Both the position numbers and the translations under genes were made by a program. The notes below the pieces were generated by a model that searched no databases, was not told the DNA's origin, and saw only the letters and a list, made by a program, of their open reading frames with translations. Shown piece after piece: positions 41,934-51,614 of a stretch of DNA of 64,000 bases. Source of the stretch: Idiomarina aminovorans (GTDB lineage Bacteria; Pseudomonadota; Gammaproteobacteria; Enterobacterales; Alteromonadaceae); the NCBI RefSeq assembly GCF_023155095.1, contig NZ_JAKNDA010000005.1:124001-188000 (forward strand). The letters run 5' to 3'. The number at the start of each line of letters is the position of its first letter. The first letter of the stretch is position 1.

Positions 41934-42935
41934 ATGGATTACGCACTGATTTGGGCGATACTGATTTCCGTTGCGGTTTTTGCTTACGTTGCACTGGATG
42001 GCTTTGACTTAGGCATCGCACTGCTGTTTCCCTGGTTTAAAAAAGAAGAAGACCGCGATGTGATGATGAATACCGTGGCACCGGTCTGGGACGGTAACGA
42101 AACCTGGTTAGTGCTGGGCGGCGGTGGTTTGCTGGCGGTCTTTCCGCTGGCGTACTCAGTCTTATTACCGGCGTTGTATATGCCGGTTATTGCCATGCTG
42201 CTGGGGCTCATCTTTCGCGGTGTCGCCTTTGAATACCGCTTTAAAACCAAACGCGCCAAAGGCATCTGGGACGTGTCTTTTATTACCGGCTCGCTGATAG
42301 CGGCCATGAGTCAGGGCATTATGCTGGGTGCCATGCTGCAGGGCATTCAGGTGACTGAGCGGGCATACTCCGGCGGTTGGTTCGACTGGCTGACACCTTT
42401 CACCATTTTCTGCGGCGTGGCGGTGGTTATCGGTTACATGATGCTGGGCGCCACCTGGCTGGTGATGAAAACCAATGGGGACTTACAACGGCAAAGCTAC
42501 CGGGCGGGCTGGTACACCACCATCCTGCTGGTGGCCTGCATTGCCTTTGTGAGCCTGTATTTGCCTTATGTGGATAAATTTATTGCCGAGCGCTGGTTTA
42601 CGTATCCGGCTTCCGTCGGCCTGTGGGTGCTGCCGGTACTGCTGGTGGTGATGACCATTGGCCTGTTGCGCTCACTGCACAAAAAACAGGAAGGACGCCC
42701 CTACCTGTGGGGGCTGGGAATGTTCCTGCTGGCGTACACCGGCTTTTCGGTCAGTATTTTCCCGTACCTGGTTCCGCGCAGCATTACCTTGTGGGAAGCG
42801 GCCGCTCCGGACAACAGCCTGAAATTCCTGCTGGTTGGCGCAGTGTTCCTGCTACCGATGATCTTCGCTTACACCGGTTACACCTACTGGGTGTTCCGCG
42901 GAAAAGTTGACACCGACAGCGGTTATCACGATTAA
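41934..42935 (+). CDS. cydB: Cytochrome bd-type quinol oxidase subunit II
   Basis: 333-aa, eight to nine-helix partner of CydA. The start LIWAILISVAVFAYVALDGFDLG and VWDGNETWLVLGGGG are family hallmarks, and Asp and Glu residues for the heme-side proton path are in place. No small CydX-like gene was found directly downstream. Confidence 0.93.
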   Translation: MDYALIWAILISVAVFAYVALDGFDLGIALLFPWFKKEEDRDVMMNTVAPVWDGNETWLVLGGGGLLAVFPLAYSVLLPALYMPVIAMLLGLIFRGVAFEYRFKTKRAKGIWDVSFITGSLIAAMSQGIMLGAMLQGIQVTERAYSGGWFDWLTPFTIFCGVAVVIGYMMLGATWLVMKTNGDLQRQSYRAGWYTTILLVACIAFVSLYLPYVDKFIAERWFTYPASVGLWVLPVLLVVMTIGLLRSLHKKQEGRPYLWGLGMFLLAYTGFSVSIFPYLVPRSITLWEAAAPDNSLKFLLVGAVFLLPMIFAYTGYTYWVFRGKVDTDSGYHD

Positions 42936-43030
42936 CAGAGAATAGTTCCTTAGTGGATAAACGCAGTTACCATAGGTGGCCACATTGCTTTGACTGGTGT
43001 GTTAACCAGAAGCGCAAGTGAAGTGCCAAC

Positions 43031-43046
43031 GGCCTCTGGCGAGGCC
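43031..43046 (+). terminator. Hairpin between cydB and smpB
   Basis: GGCCTC-TGGC-GAGGCC between two converging genes, without a T-run. Possibly a weak bidirectional terminator. Confidence 0.4.
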
Positions 43047-43048
43047 TG

Positions 43049-43528
43049 TTAACGCACCGAATGCTTCATTATCCGAGCCTTCTGGCGTTGCCAGTCGCGC
43101 TCTTTAATGGTGTCGCGTTTATCGTGTGACTTTTTACCCCGGGCCAAATAAATTTCCAGTTTTGCCCACGGGCCTTTCCAGTACATGGCGGTGGCGACAA
43201 TGGAATAACCTTCACGCTCTGAGGCGCCAATGAGCTTATCCAGCTCGCGGCGCTTCAGCAGCAGCTTACGGCTGCGGTCTGGCTCGCAATAAACGTGGGA
43301 AGAGGCCTGGTTCAGTGACTGAATTTCGGCACCCAGCAGGTAAGCTTCGCCGTTTTTAATAATGACGTAGCTGTCGCTCAGGTTGACCTTGCCAGCGCGT
43401 ATGCTCTTAATTTCCCAGCCCTGCAAACTGACACCTGCCTCAAACTTGTCTTCAAGGAAGTATTCATGCCGCGCTTTTTTATTACGAGCGATGGTATTGG
43501 ACGATTGTTGTGGTTTCTTTTTACTCAT
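43049..43528 (-). CDS. smpB: SsrA-binding protein SmpB
   Basis: About 159 aa. RNA-binding beta barrel with [27 protein letters not shown]-like [13 protein letters not shown], and the basic C-terminal tail [21 protein letters not shown] that enters the mRNA channel. Works with the tmRNA encoded at 1941-2299. The ATG at 43528 (MSKKKP) matches family starts; upstream in-frame ATGs are less likely. Divergent from ratA, as in E. coli. Confidence 0.95.
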   Translation of the reverse strand: MSKKKPQQSSNTIARNKKARHEYFLEDKFEAGVSLQGWEIKSIRAGKVNLSDSYVIIKNGEAYLLGAEIQSLNQASSHVYCEPDRSRKLLLKRRELDKLIGASEREGYSIVATAMYWKGPWAKLEIYLARGKKSHDKRDTIKERDWQRQKARIMKHSVR

Positions 43529-43635
43529 AGCTGCCATTATACCTATGCGCACTGAAAAGAAAATTGCTTTAAGGGCTTCAAAGCGTTTCTGGTTGCGTTA
43601 TTATTGCGCGGTTGATTTTAGTTGTAGGGAAAAAA

Positions 43636-44079
43636 ATGCCCAGTATCCAAAAAAGTGCCTTAGTTTCGTACAGCGCCAAACAAATGTTTGATCTCGTTAA
43701 CCATGTTGAAACTTACCCGGATTTTGTCCCCGGATGCGCAGCGTCGCGCGTGCTGGAGTCATCCGGTCAGCAAAAAGTAGCGGCATTAGATATTAGTAAG
43801 GCCGGTATCAGCAAAACATTTACGACTCGCAATACGCTGCATGAACCCGAACGTATTGATATGGATTTAGTCGACGGCCCCTTTAAAAAGTTAACCGGAG
43901 GCTGGGTATTTACCCCATTGGGGGAAGATGCCTGTAAAGTAGAACTCAAGCTGGACTTTGAATTTTCGAGCCGTTTTTTAGGCATGGCATTTGGCAAAAT
44001 ATTTAGCGAAGTCACTTCGCGTATGGTCGATGCCTTTGTTAAACGGGCTGAGCAGGTATATGGCGACCAGCATGGGTAA
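43636..44079 (+). CDS. ratA: RatA-type ribosome association toxin / coenzyme Q-binding START protein
   Basis: 147 aa START-like fold (COQ10 family): [17 protein letters not shown], a TFTTRNTL strand and a C-terminal helix [12 protein letters not shown]. In E. coli RatA blocks 70S formation when overproduced; relatives bind ubiquinone. AGGGA 7 nt before the ATG at 43636 sets the start. The end overlaps rnfH. Confidence 0.92.
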   Translation: MPSIQKSALVSYSAKQMFDLVNHVETYPDFVPGCAASRVLESSGQQKVAALDISKAGISKTFTTRNTLHEPERIDMDLVDGPFKKLTGGWVFTPLGEDACKVELKLDFEFSSRFLGMAFGKIFSEVTSRMVDAFVKRAEQVYGDQHG

Positions 44080-44437
44080 TAAGTTAACGGTTGAGATAGC
44101 CTATGCTACGCCCGAAAAACAAGTGTTGTTATCAGTGCATCCGCAAGAGGGCGCAACAGTAGAAGAATGCATCAAACTATCGGCTGTGTTCGAGCTCTTT
44201 CCGGAAATTGATCTTGAGCAGCAAAAAGTGGGTATCTGGAATAAGACGGTGAAATTAAATGCGCAACCAAGAGACGGCGACCGTATTGAAATTTATCGTC
44301 CGTTAATTGCTGATCCTAAAGCCGTACGTAAACGCCGTGCGGAGGCAGCTAAGCAGTCGGGTCGGGCAAATCGGGTAACCGGTGGCCGGCCGGGCGCAAA
44401 TAGCAGACCGCAGGCTGAGGAGTCTAAGCCAGAATGA
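44060..44437 (+). CDS. rnfH: RnfH family protein (UPF0125)
   Basis: About 125 aa, ubiquitin-like beta-grasp fold: [41 protein letters not shown], and a basic tail. Function unsettled; conserved next to ratA. The start overlaps ratA by 20 bp (ATG at 44060 after AGG; 44072 is an alternative). Confidence 0.9.
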   Translation: MATSMGNKLTVEIAYATPEKQVLLSVHPQEGATVEECIKLSAVFELFPEIDLEQQKVGIWNKTVKLNAQPRDGDRIEIYRPLIADPKAVRKRRAEAAKQSGRANRVTGGRPGANSRPQAEESKPE

Positions 44438-44916
44438 AGTTGTACATTATGCGTCATGGTGAAGCAAGCTACCCACAGGGCAGTTATTCTGATCGCGAGC
44501 GCCGTTTAACGACCAATGGTGAGCGTGAAATAATGACCACAGCGAATTGGCTGACAGACAAACAGCCGAAGGTTGATTGCGTTTACGTGAGCCCGTATTT
44601 GCGCGCTCAACAAACAGCATCTATTTTGTTATCGCACCTGAAAACCAAGAAACGTCAGGACTGTGATGATATTACGCCCGACGGTCATGCGGCTTCGGTT
44701 GTCAGCTGGCTTGCCGCAGAAATTCAGGAACATAATTTTGAAAGTGTGGTGTTAGTGTCGCACATGCCGCTGGTCAGTTACTTAGTGCACGAGCTGGATG
44801 CCAGTGTACAACCACCGATTTTCCCCACTGCCGGTATTGCGGTTATTGATTTTTCGCCGGACACCTTGAGTGGAAAGTTTAAGCAGTTACTGATAGCCGA
44901 GCTTTGTGCGGGTTAA
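44434..44916 (+). CDS. sixA: Phosphohistidine phosphatase SixA
   Basis: 160 aa histidine phosphatase fold with RHG motif (MRHGEA, His at about 8), [15 protein letters not shown], and a second His in [12 protein letters not shown]. It removes phosphate from phosphohistidine on phosphorelay proteins such as ArcB or PtsO. Overlaps rnfH by 4 bp, so co-transcribed. Confidence 0.92.
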   Translation: MKLYIMRHGEASYPQGSYSDRERRLTTNGEREIMTTANWLTDKQPKVDCVYVSPYLRAQQTASILLSHLKTKKRQDCDDITPDGHAASVVSWLAAEIQEHNFESVVLVSHMPLVSYLVHELDASVQPPIFPTAGIAVIDFSPDTLSGKFKQLLIAELCAG

Positions 44917-44920
44917 CCAA

Positions 44921-45484
44921 TTAGCTTGCCACTTTCAGCAGAACCAGTAGCGAGGCGCCGCCACCCCATTCCAGCGGCGCCTGATGAAACGCCCGAATAT
45001 GCGGGTGTTGCACCAGCCAGTGCGGTAATTGCCGCTTTAGCTTACCACTGCCATGCCCGTGCATAATGCAACAGCAGTCAATGTGTTCGCGTTCACACGC
45101 CAGTAATAAGGCGGCCAGTTCCTGACGTGCCGTGGCTAAGGTCATGCCGTGCAAATCCAGTAGCAGTTCAGGGGTGTAGTCCCCGCGACGCAGTTGCTTC
45201 ACTACGTAAGCAGACTCACCGTCGGCAGCAAAACGTACCGGGCCTTCACCAAAATGCGCTTCAAAATCATCGGAAAAATAATGACTGGCCGAACGGCTGG
45301 CATCGGCTATTTGCTGCGCGCTGGGGTGTTGCGACAGTTGCCGGCGTTTGCGCAGTTCAGCAATTTTCGGTGGCTCTGGCGGTCGTTTATCCTGTTTAAT
45401 ACGCGCAGCGCCTTTCGCAGCTTCACGGAAAAGCTCGATATCGTCTTCAGAAAGTGAGCAGGACTGATGTTTCTTTACAACCAT
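44921..45484 (-). CDS. smrB: SmrB endonuclease (Smr domain)
   Basis: 187 aa. The C-terminal Smr domain has LLLDLHGMTLATARQEL and a CIMHGHGSGKLK catalytic loop, then WGGGASLLVLLK. SmrB cleaves mRNA between collided ribosomes, triggering rescue by tmRNA. Divergent from prmB, the same arrangement as in E. coli. The start at 45484 is the only good one. Confidence 0.93.
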   Translation of the reverse strand: MVVKKHQSCSLSEDDIELFREAAKGAARIKQDKRPPEPPKIAELRKRRQLSQHPSAQQIADASRSASHYFSDDFEAHFGEGPVRFAADGESAYVVKQLRRGDYTPELLLDLHGMTLATARQELAALLLACEREHIDCCCIMHGHGSGKLKRQLPHWLVQHPHIRAFHQAPLEWGGGASLLVLLKVAS

Positions 45485-45576
45485 GATTGATGAAAACCGC
45501 GCTGAATTAAGGTATCTTTAAGGCATTAAGTTTATGCAGTATAGAACATTCAGTGGTCGGGAGACAGCCTTTGCAA

Positions 45577-46500
45577 ATGCGTAATCATGAACAAGCTATT
45601 CAGGAACTCGTGAACATTGACGATATTATCCGCTGGAGCGTGACTCAGCTGAACCAGTCCGATGTCTACTACGGCCATGGCACCGATAATCCGATTGATG
45701 AAGCGCGGGCGTTGTTAAGTTACGTTTTGCAGCTTAGTACCGCACAATTAGCTGATATGGGACATTGCCGATTGCTGAGTACTGAAAAGCATGAGTTTAT
45801 TGAGTTATTAAAGCAACGTGTCGAGCAGCGGATACCCGCTGCTTACCTGACCCACCAGGCTTGGTTTGCCGGCCTGCCATTTTATGTTGATGGACGAGTG
45901 CTGGTGCCGCGTTCGCCAATTGCTGAGTTGGTTGAAAACGGTTTTCAGCCGTGGTTGACGCAGCAACCTCATCGTGTGCTGGACTTATGCACCGGCGGCG
46001 GCTGTATTGCTATTGCTTGTGCTTACGCGTTCCCTGAGGCCGAAGTGGATGCGCTGGATATTTCGACCGAAGCACTGGAAGTCGCTGAGTTTAATATTGA
46101 GCAACATGGGTTAACGCATCAGGTAACGCCAATTCAGTCTGATTTATTCGATGCGGTAAAAGCACAGAAGTACGACTTAATTGTCAGCAATCCGCCTTAT
46201 GTTGACGCGGAAGATATGATCGATTTACCGTCGGAATATCACCATGAACCAGAATTGGGTTTAGCCGCCGGCGAGGATGGCCTGATTTTAGTGGATAAAA
46301 TGTTGCTGCAGGCCGCTGACTTGTTAAATGAAGGCGGTTTATTGGTGTGTGAAGTCGGTAATTCCATGCCGGCACTCGCTGAAAAATACCCGCGTACGCC
46401 GTTCACCTGGCTTGAATTTGCAAACGGTGGTGACGGGGTCTTCCTGCTGACACAAGAACAGCTTATTGAACATAAACAACGTGAAACTAAGGCGGGCTAA
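45577..46500 (+). CDS. prmB: 50S ribosomal protein L3 glutamine methyltransferase
   Basis: About 307 aa. SAM-binding motif [15 protein letters not shown] and the N5-glutamine MTase signature [10 protein letters not shown] are present. It modifies Gln150 of ribosomal protein L3. The start is uncertain: GGGAGA at 45560-45565 is closer to the TTG at 45571 than to the ATG at 45577. The stop shares one base with the aroC start. Confidence 0.93.
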   Translation: MRNHEQAIQELVNIDDIIRWSVTQLNQSDVYYGHGTDNPIDEARALLSYVLQLSTAQLADMGHCRLLSTEKHEFIELLKQRVEQRIPAAYLTHQAWFAGLPFYVDGRVLVPRSPIAELVENGFQPWLTQQPHRVLDLCTGGGCIAIACAYAFPEAEVDALDISTEALEVAEFNIEQHGLTHQVTPIQSDLFDAVKAQKYDLIVSNPPYVDAEDMIDLPSEYHHEPELGLAAGEDGLILVDKMLLQAADLLNEGGLLVCEVGNSMPALAEKYPRTPFTWLEFANGGDGVFLLTQEQLIEHKQRETKAG

Positions 46501-47588
46501 TGCCGGGAAACAGTTTTGGGCAGTTATTTAAGGTAACCACTTTTGGTGAAAGTCACGGGCCGTCACTGGGCGCTGTTGTGGATGGCTGCCCGGCAGGGCT
46601 GGAACTTAGCGAAACCGATTTGCAAGAAGCGCTGGACCGCCGCAAACCTGGGCAAAACCGTTATACCACGGCGCGCCGTGAGGCTGATCAGGTTAAGATC
46701 CTTTCAGGTGTTTTTGAAGGCGTGACAACCGGAACCCCCATTGGTTTGTTGATTGAAAATACCGATCAACGCAGCCAGGACTACTCGTCTATCAAAGACA
46801 CTTTCCGACCGGGCCACGCCGATTACACCTACCAGCACAAGTATGGCGTGCGTGATTATCGTGGTGGTGGTCGTTCGTCGGCGCGGGAGACTGCTATGCG
46901 AGTAGCTGCCGGTGCCATCGCAAATAAATTACTACAACAACAGGGCATCGTCGTTCAGGCTGCGTTGACACAAATGGGCTCGGTTCTCGCTAATAACATT
47001 GATTGGCAGCAGGTACGCGAAAACGAACTTTTCTGTGGCGATGCTAATGCGGTGGAAGCTATGCAGAACCTCATTCGTCAGTTGAAAAAAGAAGGCGACT
47101 CGGTTGGCGCTAAAATTCGGGTGCAGGCCACAGGCGTACCGCCGGGCTGGGGTGAACCGGTATTTGACCGGCTGGATGCTGATTTAGCCAAAGCGTTAAT
47201 GAGCATTAATGCGGTAAAAGCGGTCAGTATTGGTGATGGTTTTGACGTGGTTAGCCAGCGGGGCAGTGAGCACCGTGATGAAATGACACCCGAGGGTTTT
47301 TTATCGAACCATGCTGGTGGTGTGTTAGGCGGCATTAGTAGTGGTCAGCCTGTTGTTGCGGATATAGCCTTAAAGCCAACCTCCAGCATAGCCACCACTG
47401 GACGCACTATTGACCGGTGGGGCAAAGAGCAGGCCATTGTTACAAAAGGGCGCCATGACCCCTGTGTTGGTATTAGGGCGGTTCCTATAGTGGAAGCCAT
47501 GACCCGTTTAGTTTTAGCGGACCACTGGTTACGTCAGCGGGCACACAATGTATCAGCCCAAACTGAAACACCGGATATCAGTCGTTAA
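46500..47588 (+). CDS. aroC: Chorismate synthase
   Basis: 362 aa, full length. The family signatures are [20 protein letters not shown] (N-terminal), [18 protein letters not shown] and [15 protein letters not shown]. It converts EPSP to chorismate with reduced FMN at the end of the shikimate pathway. TAATG overlap with prmB indicates coupled translation. Confidence 0.97.
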   Translation: MPGNSFGQLFKVTTFGESHGPSLGAVVDGCPAGLELSETDLQEALDRRKPGQNRYTTARREADQVKILSGVFEGVTTGTPIGLLIENTDQRSQDYSSIKDTFRPGHADYTYQHKYGVRDYRGGGRSSARETAMRVAAGAIANKLLQQQGIVVQAALTQMGSVLANNIDWQQVRENELFCGDANAVEAMQNLIRQLKKEGDSVGAKIRVQATGVPPGWGEPVFDRLDADLAKALMSINAVKAVSIGDGFDVVSQRGSEHRDEMTPEGFLSNHAGGVLGGISSGQPVVADIALKPTSSIATTGRTIDRWGKEQAIVTKGRHDPCVGIRAVPIVEAMTRLVLADHWLRQRAHNVSAQTETPDISR

Positions 47589-47593
47589 CGGGT

Positions 47594-48133
47594 ATGCATC
47601 AGACGTCAGAACACCATTATCAGCGTTTAATTGAGGTGTTTGAGCGCTGCTTTAAAGAAGATTACAACACGGTGCTGGTTCCGGGCGAGGATGAACCGTA
47701 TTATCAGCCGGCGAACCAGCTGAATGAGCTGAATCAGATAGTTTTTGCTCATGGATTTTTTGCCTCGGCATTGCACGAAACGGCGCATTGGTGCATCGCC
47801 GGAGAAGCCCGCCGAGAACAATTTGACTATGGTTATTGGTACGAACCCGATGGGCGGAACCATGAGCAGCAAAAATTCTTTGAGCAAGTAGAGCGAAAAC
47901 CTCAGGCATTGGAGTGGCTGTTCTCATTGTGTTGTGGATTTCCGTTTCAGGTTAGCGTGGATAATTTGAATGGGGTAGAAGTTGATCGCCATGCTTTTGC
48001 GGCTAAGGTCGCAGAGCAGTTATTTCAACTATTGGAAAATAATTCGTTACCAACGCGTGCAGTAAGGTTTGCCAAAGCGCTTTGTCACGAGTTTAATTGC
48101 AGCTGGCCTGACCGCCAAGCCATAAATTTGTAA
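47594..48133 (+). CDS. epmC: Elongation factor P hydroxylase
   Basis: 179 aa EpmC (YfcM) protein. It has the family-typical IVFAHGFFASALHETAHWC with metal-binding His/Glu residues, then QFDYGYWYEPDGR and SLCCGFPFQVSVDNLNG. It hydroxylates the beta-lysyl-lysine of EF-P. It follows aroC by 5 bp in an operon order conserved with E. coli. Confidence 0.92.
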   Translation: MHQTSEHHYQRLIEVFERCFKEDYNTVLVPGEDEPYYQPANQLNELNQIVFAHGFFASALHETAHWCIAGEARREQFDYGYWYEPDGRNHEQQKFFEQVERKPQALEWLFSLCCGFPFQVSVDNLNGVEVDRHAFAAKVAEQLFQLLENNSLPTRAVRFAKALCHEFNCSWPDRQAINL

Positions 48134-48162
48134 GCTATTCAGCATGAGGGTAACGACGAATA

Positions 48163-49305
48163 ATGGATGTAAGCAGTAAACTGACCGTTGGTTTTGTTAT
48201 TAACCCGTATGCGGGTATTGGCGGCGCCTTAGCGTTAAAAGGAAGCGATGGTGCCGATATTCGTGAAAAAGCATTATCTGCCGGAGCTGAGAAGAAAGCG
48301 GGTAAAAGGGCAGAAACCACGTTAAAGCTGCTTGAATCGTATAAAGACCAATTGCACTTTATTACTGCTGCCGATGAAATGGGAGCCGATAGCCTAAACC
48401 TCATGGGGTTCTCATTCGATTCGGTGTATACCGCCCCAAAACAGCCATCTTCACCGGAAGACACTAAAAAAGCAGTCGCCGCAATTGTCACTCATAAAGT
48501 GGATATTCTGTTATTTGCCGGTGGTGACGGTACTGCTCGTGATATTTATCAGGTTGTACCTGAACAGCAATTGGTATTGGGTATACCGGCCGGGGTGAAA
48601 ATTCATTCGGGTGTGTACGCTATTAGTCCAACTGCCGCCGGAAGAGTGATTGAGAAAATTCTTCAGGGCGAACTGTCCAGTATCCGTAATGCTGACGTGA
48701 TGGATATTGATGAAAAAGCTTTTAGGAAAGGAACGGTGAAAGCCAGACGCTTCGGTGAAATGTCAGTGCCGGCCGAACTGGAATATGTTCAGGCGGTTAA
48801 AATGGGCGGTAAAGAAAGCGATGAAATGGTTCTGGATGACATAGCCGCGGAAGTGATTGAGCGAAGCGATAGTGAACTACTGGTAATGGGGTCCGGTTCT
48901 ACAGCAGAGGCCGTTATGCAGGCCATGGGGCATGACAATACCTTGCTGGGTGTTGACTTAGTTCAACAATACAACTTATTAGCCAGTGATCTAACCGAGA
49001 ACGATCTCTACAAAGCCGTTAGTCAGCATGAAACCGGAAGCGTAAAACTGGTAATAACGCTCATTGGCGGCCAGGGGCATTTATTGGGTCGCGGTAACCA
49101 GCAGTTAAGCCCACGAATAATTCGACATATTGGTAAAGATAATATTTGGGTGGTTGCGACAAAAACCAAGCTGCAGTCATTGAATCATAAGCCGCTGAGG
49201 GTCGATACGGGAGATTCTGAGCTGGACAGTGAACTGTCAGGTACTATTCGTGTCATTACCGGCTACCACGACGAAGTTCTTATGCCGGTGGCAGCCGTAA
49301 AATAA
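48163..49305 (+). CDS. ATP-NAD kinase family protein
   Basis: 380 aa with GGDGT at about residues 120-124 (LLFAGGDGTARDIYQVV) and an N-terminal VGFVINPYAGIGG strand, typical of the AcoX/ATP-NAD-kinase branch. Later segments (GSGSTAEAVMQAMGH and GGQGHLLGRGNQQLSP) support the same family. This branch is distinct from the essential NAD kinase NadK, and its substrate is uncertain. Confidence 0.85.
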   Translation: MDVSSKLTVGFVINPYAGIGGALALKGSDGADIREKALSAGAEKKAGKRAETTLKLLESYKDQLHFITAADEMGADSLNLMGFSFDSVYTAPKQPSSPEDTKKAVAAIVTHKVDILLFAGGDGTARDIYQVVPEQQLVLGIPAGVKIHSGVYAISPTAAGRVIEKILQGELSSIRNADVMDIDEKAFRKGTVKARRFGEMSVPAELEYVQAVKMGGKESDEMVLDDIAAEVIERSDSELLVMGSGSTAEAVMQAMGHDNTLLGVDLVQQYNLLASDLTENDLYKAVSQHETGSVKLVITLIGGQGHLLGRGNQQLSPRIIRHIGKDNIWVVATKTKLQSLNHKPLRVDTGDSELDSELSGTIRVITGYHDEVLMPVAAVK

Positions 49306-49317
49306 CTAAAGTGTCGC

Positions 49318-49638
49318 TTAAAACTGAGTTTTCGGCATATGCACAACCAATCCATCGAGCTCGTCAGTTACTTCTATCTGACAGCTTAAACGGCTGTTGT
49401 CCTGCGGCTCTAATACCATGTCTATCATGTCTTCTTCTTGCTCTGACGGAGCAGGAAGCTTTTCCTGCCATTCCTTAGGAATGTAACAATGACAGGTGGC
49501 ACATGACATGACCCCACCACACTCTCCAATAATACCGTCTATAAAATTCTCAACAGCGGCTTCCATAACGTTGGTTCCTGAGTCGACGGTGGCTTCAAAC
49601 TGGTTGCCATCGGCATCGATGAAGTTAACGGTTGGCAT
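49318..49638 (-). CDS. Adrenodoxin-type 2Fe-2S ferredoxin
   Basis: 106 aa. Cluster ligands are Cys40, Cys46, Cys49 and Cys86 in ECGGVMSCATCHC and LSCQIEV, the CX5CX2CX36C spacing of adrenodoxin/putidaredoxin. It carries electrons between a reductase and an oxygenase or assembly system; the partner is not encoded nearby. Acidic surface (EQEEDMIDM) fits docking. Confidence 0.92.
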   Translation of the reverse strand: MPTVNFIDADGNQFEATVDSGTNVMEAAVENFIDGIIGECGGVMSCATCHCYIPKEWQEKLPAPSEQEEDMIDMVLEPQDNSRLSCQIEVTDELDGLVVHMPKTQF

Positions 49639-49746
49639 GATAAATTCTGTATCCTGTTAAAAAATAAAAAGTGAGCAATAAATTTTAAAGTAATTAGGAT
49701 AAAATACCTGCCTCGTAACCACAATGCCAAACTTTAAAGGTTTCTC

Positions 49747-51039
49747 ATGCTGGAAAAGCTGTTTTCGATTAAAGCAAACGGTAGTTCGGTTAAGTCTGAG
49801 GTTATCGGAGGGCTAACAACCTTTCTCACCATGGCTTATATTATCTTCGTTAACCCGTCTATTTTAAGTGAGACAGGTATGGATTATGGCGCCGTATTCG
49901 TCGCTACCTGCTTGGCAGCGGCTATTGGCTGCTTGATTATGGGGCTGTGGGCGAACTACCCGGTGGCGCTGGCGCCGGGAATGGGATTGAACGCGTTTTT
50001 CACTTACACCGTCGTTTTTAGCATGGGCTACACTTGGCAGACCGCTTTAGGCGCTGTGTTTTTCTCCGGCTGCTTATTCTTTTTATTGTCAGCGTTTCGT
50101 ATTCGTGAGTGGATAATAAAGTCTATTCCGACCACATTGCGCTTGGCTATTGCTGCTGGTATTGGTGCCTTTCTAGCTCTTATTGGTTTGCAAAACGCCA
50201 ATATTATTGTTGCCAATGACGCCACCATGGTGACCTTAGGTTCGCTTTCAGAGCCTTCAGTGTTGCTTGCGGCAGCAGGCTTTTTTCTGATTATTGGTTT
50301 GGTTGCCCGTCAGGTTCAGGGCGCGGCGCTAATCAGTATTTTGCTGGTAACGCTAATTGCCTGGGCGACCGGCTTAGTGGAATACAAGGGTATTGTGTCA
50401 GCACCGCCAAGTCTGGCACCGACCTTTATGCAGATGGACTTGTCCGCGGCATTCGATGTTGGCATGTTATCGGTTATTTTTGCGTTTTTGTTTGTCGATT
50501 TGTTTGATACTTCGGGTACTTTGCTGGCCGTTGCGCAAAAGGCTGGCCTGGCAAAAGCTAATGGCGAAATGCCGCGTCTGAATAGAGCGTTAATGGCGGA
50601 CAGCACGGCAACAGTTGCTGGCTCTATGCTGGGCACTTCGACGACAACCAGTTACATTGAGTCTGCGGCAGGTGTGGCGTCGGGAGGTAAAACTGGGCTG
50701 GCAGCGGTGGTTGTTGGTCTTTTATTTTTATTGGCGATGTTCTTTGCGCCGTTGGCTGGTATGATCCCGGCTTACGCAACAGCTGGGGCGATTATCTATG
50801 TTGCGGTGCTAATGTTGTTTACGCTGAAAGACGTGAAGTGGGACGATATTACCGAAGCAGCACCGGTTGCCGTTGTTTTACTGATGACACCACTGACATT
50901 CTCAATCGCAGATGGTATCGCGTTAGGTTTTATTAGTTACGTTGTGGTGAAGTTCCTTGGCGGGCGCTATCAGGATTTAACACCCAGCGTGATTTTTTTA
51001 GGCGCACTTTTTGTCGCAAAATTTATTTGGTTAGGGTAA
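49747..51039 (+). CDS. NCS2-family purine permease (AzgA-like)
   Basis: 430 aa, about 12-14 membrane helices. Family signatures are ALAPGMGLNAFFTYTV, LFDTSGTLLAVAQKAGL and STTTSYIESAAGVASGGKTG. Likely imports adenine, guanine or hypoxanthine with protons. It precedes gpt by 7 bp on the same strand, so uptake and salvage are coupled. Confidence 0.92.
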   Translation: MLEKLFSIKANGSSVKSEVIGGLTTFLTMAYIIFVNPSILSETGMDYGAVFVATCLAAAIGCLIMGLWANYPVALAPGMGLNAFFTYTVVFSMGYTWQTALGAVFFSGCLFFLLSAFRIREWIIKSIPTTLRLAIAAGIGAFLALIGLQNANIIVANDATMVTLGSLSEPSVLLAAAGFFLIIGLVARQVQGAALISILLVTLIAWATGLVEYKGIVSAPPSLAPTFMQMDLSAAFDVGMLSVIFAFLFVDLFDTSGTLLAVAQKAGLAKANGEMPRLNRALMADSTATVAGSMLGTSTTTSYIESAAGVASGGKTGLAAVVVGLLFLLAMFFAPLAGMIPAYATAGAIIYVAVLMLFTLKDVKWDDITEAAPVAVVLLMTPLTFSIADGIALGFISYVVVKFLGGRYQDLTPSVIFLGALFVAKFIWLG

Positions 51040-51046
51040 AGAAATT

Positions 51047-51532
51047 ATGGGATGGCATTCAAACCGCGAGTTTTTTGTATCATGGGAAGAGTTGCACCGC
51101 GCGACACGCGAATTAGCACGCCGACAATTACCCGCTGAGCAGTATAAAGGCATTATTGCTGTTAGCCGCGGGGGGTTGGTACCGGCCGCTATTATAGCTC
51201 GCGAACTGAATGTTCGTGTTGTCGACTGTATTGCCGTGAGTTCATATGATCATACGGAGCAGCGTGACGACTTGCAGGTAATGAAAGATGTGTCTGCAAC
51301 AACCGATGGCGACGGCTTTTTGGTGGTAGATGACTTGGTTGATACGGGCAACACCTTGAAGTTTCTACGTGACCGCCTGCCAAAAGCGAAATTCGTTACG
51401 GTTTATGCAAAACCCGCCGGAATGGAATTGGTTGATGATTTTGTGGCTGATTTAGCTCAGGATACCTGGATTCATTTCCCCTGGGATATGCATTTACATT
51501 ACATTGAGCCTTTAGCGGGACAGGAATCTTAA
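51047..51532 (+). CDS. gpt: Xanthine-guanine phosphoribosyltransferase
   Basis: 161 aa type I PRTase with PRPP loop FLVVDDLVDTGNT and an IAVSRGGLVPAAI strand. It converts guanine, xanthine or hypoxanthine to nucleotides. The C-terminal WIHFPWDMHLHY is typical of enterobacterial Gpt. Terminator follows. Confidence 0.95.
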   Translation: MGWHSNREFFVSWEELHRATRELARRQLPAEQYKGIIAVSRGGLVPAAIIARELNVRVVDCIAVSSYDHTEQRDDLQVMKDVSATTDGDGFLVVDDLVDTGNTLKFLRDRLPKAKFVTVYAKPAGMELVDDFVADLAQDTWIHFPWDMHLHYIEPLAGQES

Positions 51533-51568
51533 ACTGTTATTAAGGCGATAAGCTGAGGCGATAAAAAA

Positions 51569-51602
51569 AGGGCCTGATAGAAAGTCTATCAGGCCCTTTT
51601 TT
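51569..51602. terminator. Bidirectional terminator between gpt and proS
   Basis: GGGCCTGATAG-AAAGT-CTATCAGGCCC with an A-run before and a T-run after, perfect 11-bp stem, between converging genes. Should end transcripts from both strands. Confidence 0.95.
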
Positions 51603-51614
51603 ACTTGTGACTGA

